This document shows positions 48,664 through 56,982 of a stretch of 64,000 nt of DNA, in pieces. Source of the DNA: Streptomyces omiyaensis (lineage in GTDB: Bacteria > Actinomycetota > Actinomycetes > Streptomycetales > Streptomycetaceae). The notes under the pieces were generated by a model that was given only the letters and a program-made list of their open reading frames with translations, ran no database searches and was not told the DNA's origin. Each line of letters starts with the position of its first letter. Within the stretch, counting starts at the first letter, position 1. The stretch covers positions 124,001-188,000 of the forward strand of contig NZ_BMVV01000001.1 of NCBI RefSeq assembly GCF_014650895.1, read 5' to 3'. Both the position numbers and the translations under genes were made by a program.

Positions 48664-49796
48664 TGGACCTCTCCTACACCGGCGAGGAGGAGGAGTTCCG
48701 GGCCCGGCTGCGGGAGTGGCTCGCCGCCGAGCTGCCCGGCCTGCCGCCGCGGCCCGACCCCCTGGACTGGCCGGGCCGCAGGGCCTACGACTGCGGCTGG
48801 CAGCGGCGGCTCCACGACGCCGGGTACGGGCACGTGCACTGGGACGCCTCGCCGACCCGGCGGCTCATCTTCCTGGAGGAGACCGAGCGGGCCGGCGCGC
48901 CCTACGTCGGCGCCAACTTCGTCGGCCTCCTCCACGCCGGACCCACCATCGCCGCCGAGGGCACCGAGGAGCAGCGGGCCCGCTGGCTGGGGCCGGTGCT
49001 CCGCGGCGACGAGGTCTGGTGCCAGGGCTTCAGCGAGCCCGACGCCGGCTCCGACCTGGCCGGCCTGCGGACCAGGGCGGTACGGGACGGGGACGCCTAC
49101 GTCGTCACCGGGCAGAAGATCTGGACCTCGCACGCCGAGGTCGCCGACTGGTGCGAGCTCCTCGTGCGGACCGACCCGGAGGCGCCCCGGCACCGGGGCA
49201 TCAGCTGGCTCGCGCTGCCCATGGACGCGCCCGGGGTCACCGTCCGGCCGCTGCGGACGCTCGCCGGGTCCGCCGAGTTCGCCGAGCTCTTCCTCGACGA
49301 GGTGCGGGTGCCCGTCGGCAACCGGGTGGGGGAGGAGAACGACGGCTGGCGGGTCACCATGGTCACCCTCTCCTTCGAGCGCGGCACCGCCTTCGTCGGC
49401 GAGGTCGTCGCCTGCCGCCGTCTCCTCGGCGAACTCGCCCGCGCGGCACGGGAGAACGGCCGCTGGGACGATCCGGCGCTCCGCCGCCGGCTGGGCGGGC
49501 TGGCCGCCGGGTTCCAGGCCCTGTGGCGGCTCATCCAGCGGAACGTCAGCGAGGCGCAGGCCACCGGCGGCGTCCCCGGCGTCGGCGGCTCCGTCTTCAA
49601 GCTGCACTACTCGCACGCGCGCCAGGAGCTGTACGACGCCGCCGCCGAGGTGCTGGGCCCCGACGCCCTCGACCTCGGCCGGGAGTGGAACCTCGACCGG
49701 CTCTCCTCCCTCTCGTACACGATCGCCGCGGGCACCAGCCAGATCCAGCGCAACATCGTCGCCGAGCGGATCCTCGGCCTGCCGAAGGGGCGGTGA
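48663..49796 (+). CDS. Acyl-CoA dehydrogenase, alpha-like subunit
   Basis: Acyl-CoA dehydrogenase of 377 residues with complete domain plan: QGFSEPDAGSDLAGLRTRAV (FAD/substrate loop), VVTGQKIWTSHAEVADWC, and C-terminal SYTIAAGTSQIQRNIVAERI, the usual flavin-binding motif. The following gene is a shorter partner, and such alpha/beta pairs are known to form heterotetramers acting on bulky or cyclic acyl-CoAs (steroid and terpenoid breakdown in actinobacteria). ATG 48663 overlaps the amidohydrolase stop. Confidence 0.92.
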   Translation: MDLSYTGEEEEFRARLREWLAAELPGLPPRPDPLDWPGRRAYDCGWQRRLHDAGYGHVHWDASPTRRLIFLEETERAGAPYVGANFVGLLHAGPTIAAEGTEEQRARWLGPVLRGDEVWCQGFSEPDAGSDLAGLRTRAVRDGDAYVVTGQKIWTSHAEVADWCELLVRTDPEAPRHRGISWLALPMDAPGVTVRPLRTLAGSAEFAELFLDEVRVPVGNRVGEENDGWRVTMVTLSFERGTAFVGEVVACRRLLGELARAARENGRWDDPALRRRLGGLAAGFQALWRLIQRNVSEAQATGGVPGVGGSVFKLHYSHARQELYDAAAEVLGPDALDLGREWNLDRLSSLSYTIAAGTSQIQRNIVAERILGLPKGR

Positions 49797-50668
49797 GCCG
49801 GACCGTGGACTTCCGACTGAGCCAGGACCAGACGGACCTCGTGCGAGGGGTGCGGGAGCTGCTCGCGGGCCGCTTCGGGCGGGACGCGCTGCGGGCCTCG
49901 GTCGACTCCGGGGCGCTCGACCGGGGCCTGTGGAAGGAGCTCGGCGACGCCGGGTTCTTCGCGCTGCGGCTGCCGGAGGCCGACGGCGGGGTCGGGCTCG
50001 GGCTGCCGGAGGCGGTCCTCGTCCTGGAGGAGGCGGGGCGGGCGCTGCTGCCGGGGCCGCTGGTCGCCACGCAGCGGGCCGCGGGGACGGTGCCGGGCGC
50101 CGCGGAGGGGCTCGCGGTGGTGACCGAGGTCTCGTCCGAGGGGCTGATCCCCTGGCGGGACGCCGCCGACGTGGTGCTCGGGCCCGCCGAGGGGGCCGTC
50201 CCGATGCGGTCGGTCGATCCGCTGACGCCGCTGCACCGGGTCTCCGGGACGCTGCCGGCCGCCCGGCCGGAGACGGTCCTGCTCACCGCCGCCGAACAGG
50301 TCGGGACCGCCGCCTGGTGCACCGACGCGGCCGTCGCGCACGCGCGGCGGCGGGAGCAGTTCGGGCGGCCCATCGGGGCGTTCCAGGCGGTGAAGCACCT
50401 CTGCGCGGGGATGCTCGTGCGGACCGAGCTGGCGCGGGCCGCCGTGCACGCGGCCGCCGTCACCGGGGACGCGGCGGAGATCGCCGGGGCCAAGCTGCTC
50501 GCCGACGACGCGGCCGTGGCCAACGCGCGGGACTGCCTCCAGGTCCACGGGGGGATGGGCTTCACCTGGGAGGCGGACGTGCATCTGCACCTGAAGCGGG
50601 CGTGGGTGCGGGCCGCGCTCGTGCTGCCGGGGGCGCGGGCGGCGGAGGAGGTGGCCGCGGCGCTCTGA
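49793..50668 (+). CDS. Acyl-CoA dehydrogenase, short beta-like subunit
   Basis: Acyl-CoA dehydrogenase homologue of 291 residues, about 85 shorter than normal: the N-terminal helical part (LVRGVRELLAGRFGRDALRA) and the C-terminal helical domain (REQFGRPIGAFQAVKHLCAG, CLQVHGGMGFTWEADVHLHL) are present but the middle beta domain is strongly reduced. This is the hallmark of a non-identical partner in alpha2beta2 dehydrogenases. GTG 49793 overlaps the previous stop (GTGA). Function depends on the upstream subunit. Confidence 0.88.
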   Translation: MSRTVDFRLSQDQTDLVRGVRELLAGRFGRDALRASVDSGALDRGLWKELGDAGFFALRLPEADGGVGLGLPEAVLVLEEAGRALLPGPLVATQRAAGTVPGAAEGLAVVTEVSSEGLIPWRDAADVVLGPAEGAVPMRSVDPLTPLHRVSGTLPAARPETVLLTAAEQVGTAAWCTDAAVAHARRREQFGRPIGAFQAVKHLCAGMLVRTELARAAVHAAAVTGDAAEIAGAKLLADDAAVANARDCLQVHGGMGFTWEADVHLHLKRAWVRAALVLPGARAAEEVAAAL

Positions 50669-50994
50669 GCCGGACCGCCGGGCCCGAACTGGTGACGGAG
50701 CGTGTTCGATTCGGCGGCGGCGTCGATATCGGGTTGTGTCCTTCGGGGGGTCGTCACGGGCCGGAGCGGGCTCCTCGCTCCGGTACTCTCCGTGGGATGC
50801 GAGTGCTTGTGAGGCCGGGTCGCGCCCCGCGTTCGACTCCCCGCCGCGTGCGTCGCACAGTATGGACCACGCGTACTCCTTCGCGCTGGAATATGCCCGA
50901 AGCGCTTGTTGCGGTGACTGTACGTCAACCATGCTGTCCCGTAAGGGAATCACGTTCCGTAAAGGTGTGTCCGCCGGTTCGGATGGTGTGAACG
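50669..50994. other. Intergenic region with hairpin, less GC-rich 3' half
   Basis: 326 bp. The first part has a hairpin CCGGAGCG (50761-50768) / CGCTCCGG (50776-50783) that probably terminates the dehydrogenase operon. From about 50850 to 50990 the DNA is noticeably less GC-rich than its surroundings; short ORFs on both strands there (for example a frame starting at 50862, MDHAYSFALEY) lack support. Probably the promoter and 5' leader of 50995. Confidence 0.4.
50761..50783 (+). terminator. Hairpin downstream of acyl-CoA dehydrogenase pair
   Basis: 8-bp perfect stem CCGGAGCG/CGCTCCGG with 7-nt loop, about 90 nt after the stop. Confidence 0.5.
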
Positions 50995-51453
50995 GTGCAG
51001 GTGCTTCAGGTTCAGTTGGAGGTCGGGCCGGACCCGGCGGAGGTGGGGCGTGCGCGCAGATGGGCCCGGAACCGGCTCGCCGGCTCGGGCATAGGGGACG
51101 ACGAGCCGCTCGCGGAGACGCTGGTGCTGCTCATCTCCGAGCTGGTGACCAACGCGGTCGTGCACACCGGCTGTCCCGCCGTGCTGCGGATGCTCTTCGC
51201 GGCGGAGGGCGGGGTGCGGGTCGAGGTCGCCGACAGCAGCGAACTGCCGCCCCGGCCGCGGCACGCCGCCGGGGAGGACACCAACGGGCGCGGCCTGGAG
51301 CTGGTCGACGGCCTCGCCGACCGGTGGGGCTGGCAGCCCGAGGGCGCCGGCAAGAGCATCTGGTGCGAGGTGGACCGCACGCCCGCGGCGGCGCCCGCGG
51401 CGCCACCCGTGCAGGGGGAGGCCGTGGGCTCACCCGGACGGGTGCGCTGTTGA
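50995..51453 (+). CDS. RsbW-like ATP-binding (HATPase) regulatory protein
   Basis: Protein of 152 residues consisting of a GHKL ATPase domain: ETLVLLISELVTNAVVHTG (N-box), VEVADSSE (G1-like) and GRGLELVDGLADRWG (G2-like). Streptomyces have many such stand-alone anti-sigma-kinase-like proteins that regulate sigma factors or STAS proteins. GTG 50995 is the likely start, ribosome site weak. The neighbouring catabolic genes are not obviously related; the STAS protein at 45379 is a possible but untested partner. The 222 bp after the stop contain no convincing gene. Confidence 0.85.
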   Translation: MQVLQVQLEVGPDPAEVGRARRWARNRLAGSGIGDDEPLAETLVLLISELVTNAVVHTGCPAVLRMLFAAEGGVRVEVADSSELPPRPRHAAGEDTNGRGLELVDGLADRWGWQPEGAGKSIWCEVDRTPAAAPAAPPVQGEAVGSPGRVRC

Positions 51454-51675
51454 CGGTTCGTTCCGTTTTGCCCACCCTGGGGTGAGCGATTCGCGGCGAG
51501 GGGAGTCGAGGGCGGTCGTGCGCCCTCGGCATGTGCGGGTCGTGTCGGGTGGCGGCGGTCCGTGCCGTGCTCGGGGCGCGCGCGGGCGCGCCGCCACCCG
51601 TGAGTGCCGCCCTTTCGTGTGCGCGGGCGCCCCGCCGCCGGCGGGTGCCGTCACCCGCGCGTGCCGTCTCCCGCC

Positions 51676-52602
51676 TCAGAAGAGCGCGACCGGTGCGACC
51701 GGCGTTCCCGTGCCGCCGACGAAGGGTTCCGGCATCGCCGAGAGCAGGAAGGCGTAGCGGCCTTCTTGTGCACAGGCTGTGGACAACTCCTCCAGGTTCC
51801 AGTTCTGACCCTGGAGCATCCCCATCTCGACCAGGTCGAGCGCGTGCACGCCCAGCCACAGGTCCTCGATCTCCGGCGGGAAGATCTCGAAGGTGAGCGT
51901 GTCGTTGGCGACCGCCGCGACGTCCCGCGCGTGGAACCACTCGGGGGTCCGGATGGAGAGGCCGGGGGACGGGAAGGCGTACCCGTGCTTGTCCCCGGCC
52001 AGGTAGAGGCCGATCTGCCCGGTCCGTACGAGGACGACGTCCCCGGCCCGCACCGTCACCCGCCCGAACTCCGCCGCCTCGTCCAGGTCCTCCGGCGTCA
52101 CCGCGTGGCCGCCCGGCAGCCGGTCCACGCCCTTCGCCGCCGCCACGTCGAGCAGCACGCCCCGGCCGACGACGTGCCGGGCCGTGTGGATGCCGCTGAA
52201 GGCGGCCCGGCCGTGCGGGGTGATGGTGTCGGCGGGGCGCCCGTTGTAGATCCGGCCCGAGTGCGAGGCGTGCGTGAGGGCGTCCCAGTGGGTGCCCGCC
52301 TGGAGGCCCAGGGTCGCGGCGTCGTCGCTGGTCGCGACCGTGCCCGGCCCGAAGAGCTCCTGGTTGACCTGGACCATGACGTGGAGCGGGTTGACCCGGC
52401 CGGGGATCATCCCGGTCTGCACGCCGTCCTGCCGCAGTTCCACGGCGAGGGCCACGCGGCGGCCGGTGCGGACCGTGGCGGCGGCCTCCCGCACCGCCTC
52501 GTCGGAGATCAGGTTGAGCGTCCCGATCTCGTCGTCCCGCCCCCAGCGACCCCAGTTGTTCACGCGCCCGGCGATCTCGTGGAAAGCGGCGGGGAGGGAC
52601 AT
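51676..52602 (-). CDS. Cyclase-family (kynurenine-formamidase-like) hydrolase
   Basis: Protein of 308 residues of the metal-dependent cyclase family (PF04199). The metal motif H-x-D/E is in GLQAGTHWDALTHASHSG, and the N-terminus VNNWGRWGRDDEIGTLNLIS and IGLYLAGDKHGYAFPSPGLS match long-form members. Members hydrolyse amides or lactones or catalyse cyclisation; in this regulon a ring-opening hydrolase is plausible. ATG at 52602 with GGAGG 5 nt upstream. Divergent from the SDR gene across 84 bp carrying operator sites B1/B2. Confidence 0.88.
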   Translation of the reverse strand: MSLPAAFHEIAGRVNNWGRWGRDDEIGTLNLISDEAVREAAATVRTGRRVALAVELRQDGVQTGMIPGRVNPLHVMVQVNQELFGPGTVATSDDAATLGLQAGTHWDALTHASHSGRIYNGRPADTITPHGRAAFSGIHTARHVVGRGVLLDVAAAKGVDRLPGGHAVTPEDLDEAAEFGRVTVRAGDVVLVRTGQIGLYLAGDKHGYAFPSPGLSIRTPEWFHARDVAAVANDTLTFEIFPPEIEDLWLGVHALDLVEMGMLQGQNWNLEELSTACAQEGRYAFLLSAMPEPFVGGTGTPVAPVALF

Positions 52603-52632
52603 CGGGGCCTCCGGGGTCTTGTTTTCCGGTAT

Positions 52633-52665
52633 CTGACGACCCATAGAATCTAACGGACCGTCAGA
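52633..52665. promoter_or_regulatory. Operators B1/B2 and -10 element between cyclase and SDR genes
   Basis: B2 is CTAACG-GAC-CGTCAG (52650-52664), one base off the palindrome; B1 is a half-site CTGACG-ACC-CATAG (52633-52646). TAGAAT (52644-52649), a good -10 for the SDR gene, joins the two, so the start site would fall inside B2. Confidence 0.62.
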
Positions 52666-52686
52666 AACTGCGGGAAGGGGCCGGAG

Positions 52687-53601
52687 ATGGGGAACTTCTT
52701 GGCGGGCAAGGTCGTCGCCGTGACCGGAGCGGGGCGGGGCATCGGCCGCGCCGTCGCCCTCGCGTGCGCCGCCGAGGGGGCGAAGGTCGTCGTCAACGAC
52801 TACGGCGTCTCCATCGAAGGCGGCGAACCGACCAGCGAGGTCGCCGTCGGCGTGGTCAAGGAGATCGAGGCGGCCGGGGGCGCAGCGGTCGCCGTCGCCG
52901 ACGACATCTCCACCATGGCGGGCGGACAGCGGCTCGTCGACGTGGCCCTGGCGGAGTACGGACGGATCGACGGCGTCGTGTGCGTCGCCGGCATCCTGCG
53001 CGAGCGGATGCTCTTCAACATGACCGAGGAGGAGTGGGACCCGGTCGTCGCCACCCACCTCAAGGGCACCTTCACCGTCTTCCGCGCGGCGGCGGCGGTG
53101 ATGCGCAAGCAGGGCTCGGGGGCGCTCGTCGGCTTCACCAGCGGCAACCACCAGGGCTCCGTCGCCCAGGCCAACTACTCCGCCGCCAAGGGCGGGATCA
53201 TCTCGCTCGTCCGCAGCGCGGCGCTCGGGCTGCACAAGTACGGCGTCACCGCCAACGCGGTCGCGCCGGTCGCCAGGACCCGGATGTCCGCCAACGTCCC
53301 CATGGAGCTCAAGGAGATCGGCGAGCCCGAGGACGTCGCCGCGCTCGTCGTCTACCTGCTCAGCGACCGCGCCCGCGCCGACTCCGTCACCGGGCAGGTG
53401 TACACGGTCGCGGGCCCCAAGATCGCGGTCTGGGCCCAGCCCCGCGAGCTGCGGGCCGGATACGCCGAGGGCGGCGGATGGACGCCGGAGCGCATCGCGG
53501 ACTTCCTGCCCGGGACGGTGGGGACGGACCCGATGCCGATGCTGGCCCGCCTGGAGGAGATGGCGCGCGCGGCCGCGGCGGGCGACCGGCCGAACCAGTA
53601 G
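52687..53601 (+). CDS. Short-chain dehydrogenase/reductase
   Basis: Classical SDR of 304 residues, NAD(P)-dependent: cofactor loop VTGAGRGIGRAVAL, NNAG-equivalent VCVAGIL, catalytic Ser in GFTSGNHQG and Tyr-x3-Lys in ANYSAAKGGI. The extended N-terminal half (VVNDYGVSIEGGEPTSEVAV) resembles the hydroxyacyl-CoA dehydrogenase branch near multifunctional beta-oxidation enzymes, so oxidation of a 3-hydroxyacyl-CoA is likely. GGGAAGGGG precedes the ATG. Followed 32 bp downstream by the zinc alcohol dehydrogenase, probably co-transcribed. Confidence 0.92.
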   Translation: MGNFLAGKVVAVTGAGRGIGRAVALACAAEGAKVVVNDYGVSIEGGEPTSEVAVGVVKEIEAAGGAAVAVADDISTMAGGQRLVDVALAEYGRIDGVVCVAGILRERMLFNMTEEEWDPVVATHLKGTFTVFRAAAAVMRKQGSGALVGFTSGNHQGSVAQANYSAAKGGIISLVRSAALGLHKYGVTANAVAPVARTRMSANVPMELKEIGEPEDVAALVVYLLSDRARADSVTGQVYTVAGPKIAVWAQPRELRAGYAEGGGWTPERIADFLPGTVGTDPMPMLARLEEMARAAAAGDRPNQ

Positions 53602-53633
53602 ATCCACGGCACTCAGGAGAGGGAGGGATCGTC

Positions 53634-54683
53634 GTGCGGGGTGTGGTGTTCGACGGGAAGAGCGTCGAGGTCGTCACGGATCTGGAGGTGCGGGACCCCG
53701 GTCCCGGTGAGGTGCTGGTGGGGATCCGGGCGGCGGGGCTCTGCCACAGCGACCTGTCCGTGATCGACGGGACCATCCCCTTCCCGCCGCCGGTCGTGCT
53801 CGGCCACGAGGGGGCGGGCGTGGTCGAGGCGGTCGGGGAGGGCGTGACCCACGTCGCCGCCGGCGACCACGTGGCGCTCTCCACGCTCGCCAACTGCGGT
53901 GCCTGCCCCGACTGCGACACGGGCCGGCCGACCATGTGCCGCAAGGCGATCGGGATGCCGGGCCGGCCCTTCTCCCGGCAGGGCCGGCCGCTCCACCAGT
54001 TCGCGTCGAACTCGTCCTTCGCCGAGCGGACGGTCGTGAAGGCGGTGCAGGCCGTGAAGATCCCGCGGGACGTGCCCTTCACCTCCGCGGCGCTGCTCGG
54101 CTGCGGCGTCCTGACCGGCGTCGGGGCCGTGCTCAACCGGGCGAAGGTGGCGCGCGGCGACACCGTCGTCGTCATCGGCGCGGGCGGGATCGGGCTCAAC
54201 GTCGTCCAGGGCGCCCGGATCGCGGGCGCGCTCACCGTCGTGGCCGTGGACACCAACCCGGCCAAGGAGGAGCTCGCCCGCCGCTTCGGCGCCACGCACT
54301 TCCTCGGCTCGGCCGACGGCGTCCGCGAGGTGCTGCCCACCGGCGCCGACCACGTCTTCGAGTGCGTCGGCCACACCGGTCTCGTCCGCGCCGCGATCGA
54401 CCTCCTCGACCGGCACGGGCAGGCGGTGCTGCTGGGGATGACCCCGCCGAAGGCGGAGGCCGGCTTCCTGCCGGCGGCGATGTTCCTCGACAAGTCGATC
54501 CTCGGCTGCCGCTACGGCTCCTCGCGGCCCCAGCGGGACATCCCGCTCTACGCCGAGCTCTACCGCACCGGCACGCTCCTCCTGGACGAGCTCGTCACCG
54601 CCGCCTACCCGGTGGAGGAGTTCGACCGCGCCCGCGAGGAGGCGGAGGCCGGAAAGGTCGCCCGGGGCGTGCTGGTCTTCTAG
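53634..54683 (+). CDS. Zinc-dependent alcohol dehydrogenase
   Basis: Medium-chain dehydrogenase of 349 residues. Catalytic zinc ligands: Cys in GLCHSDLSV, His/Glu in LGHEGAGVVEAVG; structural zinc cysteines in NCGACPDCDTG and PTMC; Rossmann loop VVIGAGGIGLNVVQGA. Resembles class-III-like/actinobacterial NDMA-type dehydrogenases that oxidise primary or secondary alcohols to aldehydes or ketones. GTG 53634 with GGGAGGG upstream; Probably co-transcribed with the SDR from the operator-controlled promoter. Confidence 0.92.
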   Translation: MRGVVFDGKSVEVVTDLEVRDPGPGEVLVGIRAAGLCHSDLSVIDGTIPFPPPVVLGHEGAGVVEAVGEGVTHVAAGDHVALSTLANCGACPDCDTGRPTMCRKAIGMPGRPFSRQGRPLHQFASNSSFAERTVVKAVQAVKIPRDVPFTSAALLGCGVLTGVGAVLNRAKVARGDTVVVIGAGGIGLNVVQGARIAGALTVVAVDTNPAKEELARRFGATHFLGSADGVREVLPTGADHVFECVGHTGLVRAAIDLLDRHGQAVLLGMTPPKAEAGFLPAAMFLDKSILGCRYGSSRPQRDIPLYAELYRTGTLLLDELVTAAYPVEEFDRAREEAEAGKVARGVLVF

Positions 54684-54759
54684 GACGCGCCGCGGCGAGC
54701 GCACCCGGCGGACCCGCCCGATACTCCCGTGCGGGTGCCCCGACACCCCCAGTACGGTC

Positions 54760-55986
54760 ATGCGCATGCCGTACCGCGAACTCCTCACCCGGCCCGTCCT
54801 CACCTGGTGCGCCGTCACCACCCTGGCCCGGCTGCCGGTCGCCATGGCGCCGCTGGCGCTGGTCTTCCTGGTGCGGGAGCGGCCGGGCGGGTACAGCCTC
54901 GGAGCGGTGCTCGCCGCCGTGTACGTGGTGGGGGAGATCGTCTCGGCGCCGGTGCTCGGCCTGCGGATGCGGGCCGAGCGGGCGCGCCCGCAGATGGCGG
55001 GCGGACTGGCCGTGGGCGCGGCCGGTTTCGCGGGCCTCGGGCTGGCGCCGGGCGCGCACCCGGCGGTCCTCGGCGGACTCGCGTTCCTGGCGGGCGCCGG
55101 GCCCGTCGCCGTCTCCGCCGGACTGCGGGCGCTGCTCACCGGCATGGTGCCGGAGCGGACCGTCACCCAGGCGCTGAGCCTGGAGTCCATGCTGACCTTC
55201 GGGATCTGGGCCGCCGCGCCCGCGCTGGCGACCGGCCTCGCGCTGGGGGCGGGACCGGCCGTGCCGCTGCTGCTCCAGGGCGGGCTGATGGCGCTCGGGC
55301 TCGCCGGGCTGTGGCTGCTGCCCGCCGGGTGGGCGTCGGAGCCGCAGCGGAAGGACGGGACGGCGCGGCGGGCGCTGCTCGCCGCGTGGCCGGTGTACGT
55401 GCTGGGGGCCGCGTCGCTGACGCTGCTCGCCCTCGCCGAGCTGGTCCTGCCCGCGCTGCTCGAACAGCGCGGGATCGGCATCGGCTGGGCGGGCCCGCTG
55501 CTCGCCGGCTTCTCGCTCGGCTCGGTCGCCGGATCCTTCCTGTACGGGCTCCGCCCCCACTGGCCCGGGCCGCTCGCGGTGCAGTCGCTGGTCCTCGTCC
55601 TCGCGGTGACCGCCGGGGTGGCGCTGGTGGCGCTGGTGCCGGGGGCGCTCGCCATCGGCGCGGCCCTGGTCGCGGCGGGGCTGCTCCAGGCGCCGGCCAT
55701 GCTGACCCGGAACCTGGCGCTGCGCCGGGTGCTGCCGCCGTCGGCGCTGGCCGCCGGGTACTCGATCATGTACGCGGCCGTCGGCGCCGGGTACGCGGCG
55801 AGCGGCACCCTCGCGGGCGGGCTGCTGAAGGTGGTGGCCCCGTCGACGGCGATCCTGTGGGGGGTGGGCCTCACGCTGCTGCTGGTCGCCGTCGCGGCCG
55901 TCGGCGAGCGGCGCCTCGTCCGGCGGGGGCCCGCGGCTCAGGAGGCGGCGGAGCCGGCGGAGCCGGTGCGGAAGGTGCGCCGGTAG
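54760..55986 (+). CDS. MFS transporter
   Basis: Twelve-TM-type major facilitator of 408 residues (LARLPVAMAPLALVFLVRER, LLLQGGLMALGLAGLWLLPA). No antiporter-specific motif that would define cargo. ATG 54760, or 54766 two codons later; TACGGT (54753-54758) just ahead suggests a leaderless mRNA. The last 49 nt overlap the convergent GlxA-type gene. Confidence 0.88.
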   Translation: MRMPYRELLTRPVLTWCAVTTLARLPVAMAPLALVFLVRERPGGYSLGAVLAAVYVVGEIVSAPVLGLRMRAERARPQMAGGLAVGAAGFAGLGLAPGAHPAVLGGLAFLAGAGPVAVSAGLRALLTGMVPERTVTQALSLESMLTFGIWAAAPALATGLALGAGPAVPLLLQGGLMALGLAGLWLLPAGWASEPQRKDGTARRALLAAWPVYVLGAASLTLLALAELVLPALLEQRGIGIGWAGPLLAGFSLGSVAGSFLYGLRPHWPGPLAVQSLVLVLAVTAGVALVALVPGALAIGAALVAAGLLQAPAMLTRNLALRRVLPPSALAAGYSIMYAAVGAGYAASGTLAGGLLKVVAPSTAILWGVGLTLLLVAVAAVGERRLVRRGPAAQEAAEPAEPVRKVRR

Positions 55987-56921
55987 GCGGTCGGGGTGAC
56001 GCCGATCGCGGCCATCAGGTGGACCCGCAGCGACTGGGCGGTGCCGAAGCCGGAGTCCTGGGCGACGCGGTCCACGGGGAGGTCGCTGGTCTCCAGGAGG
56101 TGGCGGGCGCGCTCGATCCGCTGCCGGGTGAGCCACTGGCCGGGGCTGACGCCGGCCTCGTCGCGGAAGCGGCGGGTGAAGGTGCGGACGCTCATCGCCT
56201 CCCGCTCGGCCAGGTCCCGCAGCTGGATCGGCTCGTGCAGGTGGGCCAGCGCCCAGGCGCGGGCGGCGGTGGTGGTGTGGGTGCCGGCCTCGGGGACCGG
56301 GCGGGCGATGTACTGGGCCTGGCCGCCGTCCCGGTGCGGGGGGACGACCGTGCGGCGGGCCACGTCGTTGGCGACCGCGGCGCCGTGGTCGCGGCGGACG
56401 ATGTGCAGGCACAGGTCGAGTCCGGCGGCGACGCCCGCCGAGGTGAGGACGTCGCCGTCGTCGACGAAGAGGACGTCGGCGTCGACCCGGACGGTCGGGA
56501 AGAGCCGCTGGAAGTGGTCGGCCGAGGACCAGTGGGTGGTGGCCGGACGCCCGTCGAGGTGGCCGGCGGCGGCGAGCACGTACCCGCCGGTGCAGATCGC
56601 GACGAGCCGGGTGCCGGGCCGGATGCGGTCGAGCGCGGCGGCCAGCTCGGGGGTGAGCCGCCCCTCCTCGTAGACCGGACCCAGCTCGTACGAGGCGGGG
56701 ACGACGACGGTGTCGGCGGTGGCCAGCGCCTCCGGACCGTGGGCGACGTGCACGGCGAAGTCGGCGTCGGTCGGGACCGGGCCGGCGGTCACCGCGCAGG
56801 TGACGATCTCGTACAGCGGCCGCCCCCGGGCGTCCTTGGCGCGGCCGAAGATCCGGTGCGGGATGCCCAGCTCGAAGGGGAGCAGCCCGGGCAGGGCGAG
56901 GACGACGACGCGGTGCGGCAC
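55938..56921 (-). CDS. GlxA-type regulator (DJ-1/PfpI-like domain + AraC helix-turn-helix)
   Basis: Regulator of 327 residues. Residues ~1-180 form a DJ-1/PfpI amidotransferase-like domain: VVVLALPGLLPFELGIPHRI, VVVPASYELG, and the nucleophile-elbow ICTGGYVLAAAG with Cys retained. Residues ~215-325 are an AraC double HTH (LRDLAEREAMSVRTFTRRFR, PVDRVAQDSGFGTAQSLRVH). GTG 56921 after GAGGGAG; the frame to 57182 lies in the divergent gene. Faces an MFS exporter across 61 bp containing a palindrome (56946-56961), so it probably controls that exporter. Confidence 0.88.
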   Translation of the reverse strand: MPHRVVVLALPGLLPFELGIPHRIFGRAKDARGRPLYEIVTCAVTAGPVPTDADFAVHVAHGPEALATADTVVVPASYELGPVYEEGRLTPELAAALDRIRPGTRLVAICTGGYVLAAAGHLDGRPATTHWSSADHFQRLFPTVRVDADVLFVDDGDVLTSAGVAAGLDLCLHIVRRDHGAAVANDVARRTVVPPHRDGGQAQYIARPVPEAGTHTTTAARAWALAHLHEPIQLRDLAEREAMSVRTFTRRFRDEAGVSPGQWLTRQRIERARHLLETSDLPVDRVAQDSGFGTAQSLRVHLMAAIGVTPTAYRRTFRTGSAGSAAS

Positions 56922-56945
56922 GGGCGCTCCCTCGGCAAAATCACT

Positions 56946-56961
56946 GGTGGTCCAGACCACC
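56946..56961. promoter_or_regulatory. Operator GGTGGTC-CA-GACCACC in GlxA/MFS divergent promoter
   Basis: Perfect inverted repeat of 7+2+7 between GlxA-type regulator and MFS gene. It matches 13 of 16 positions of the DasR consensus AGTGGTCTAGACCACT, but could equally be the autoregulatory site of the GlxA-type protein. Confidence 0.5.
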
Positions 56962-56982
56962 TGGTGGTACGACTGGCTGCCC

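Noticed and set aside
49607..50953. Minus-strand ORF starting MVDVQSPQQ
   Set aside because: Mostly antisense to the acyl-CoA dehydrogenase subunit with shadow composition; no recognisable domain.
50862..51485. ORF MDHAYSFALEY... upstream of and overlapping the HATPase gene
   Set aside because: Beyond about 50 codons it is the shadow of 50995-51453, and there is no ribosome site.
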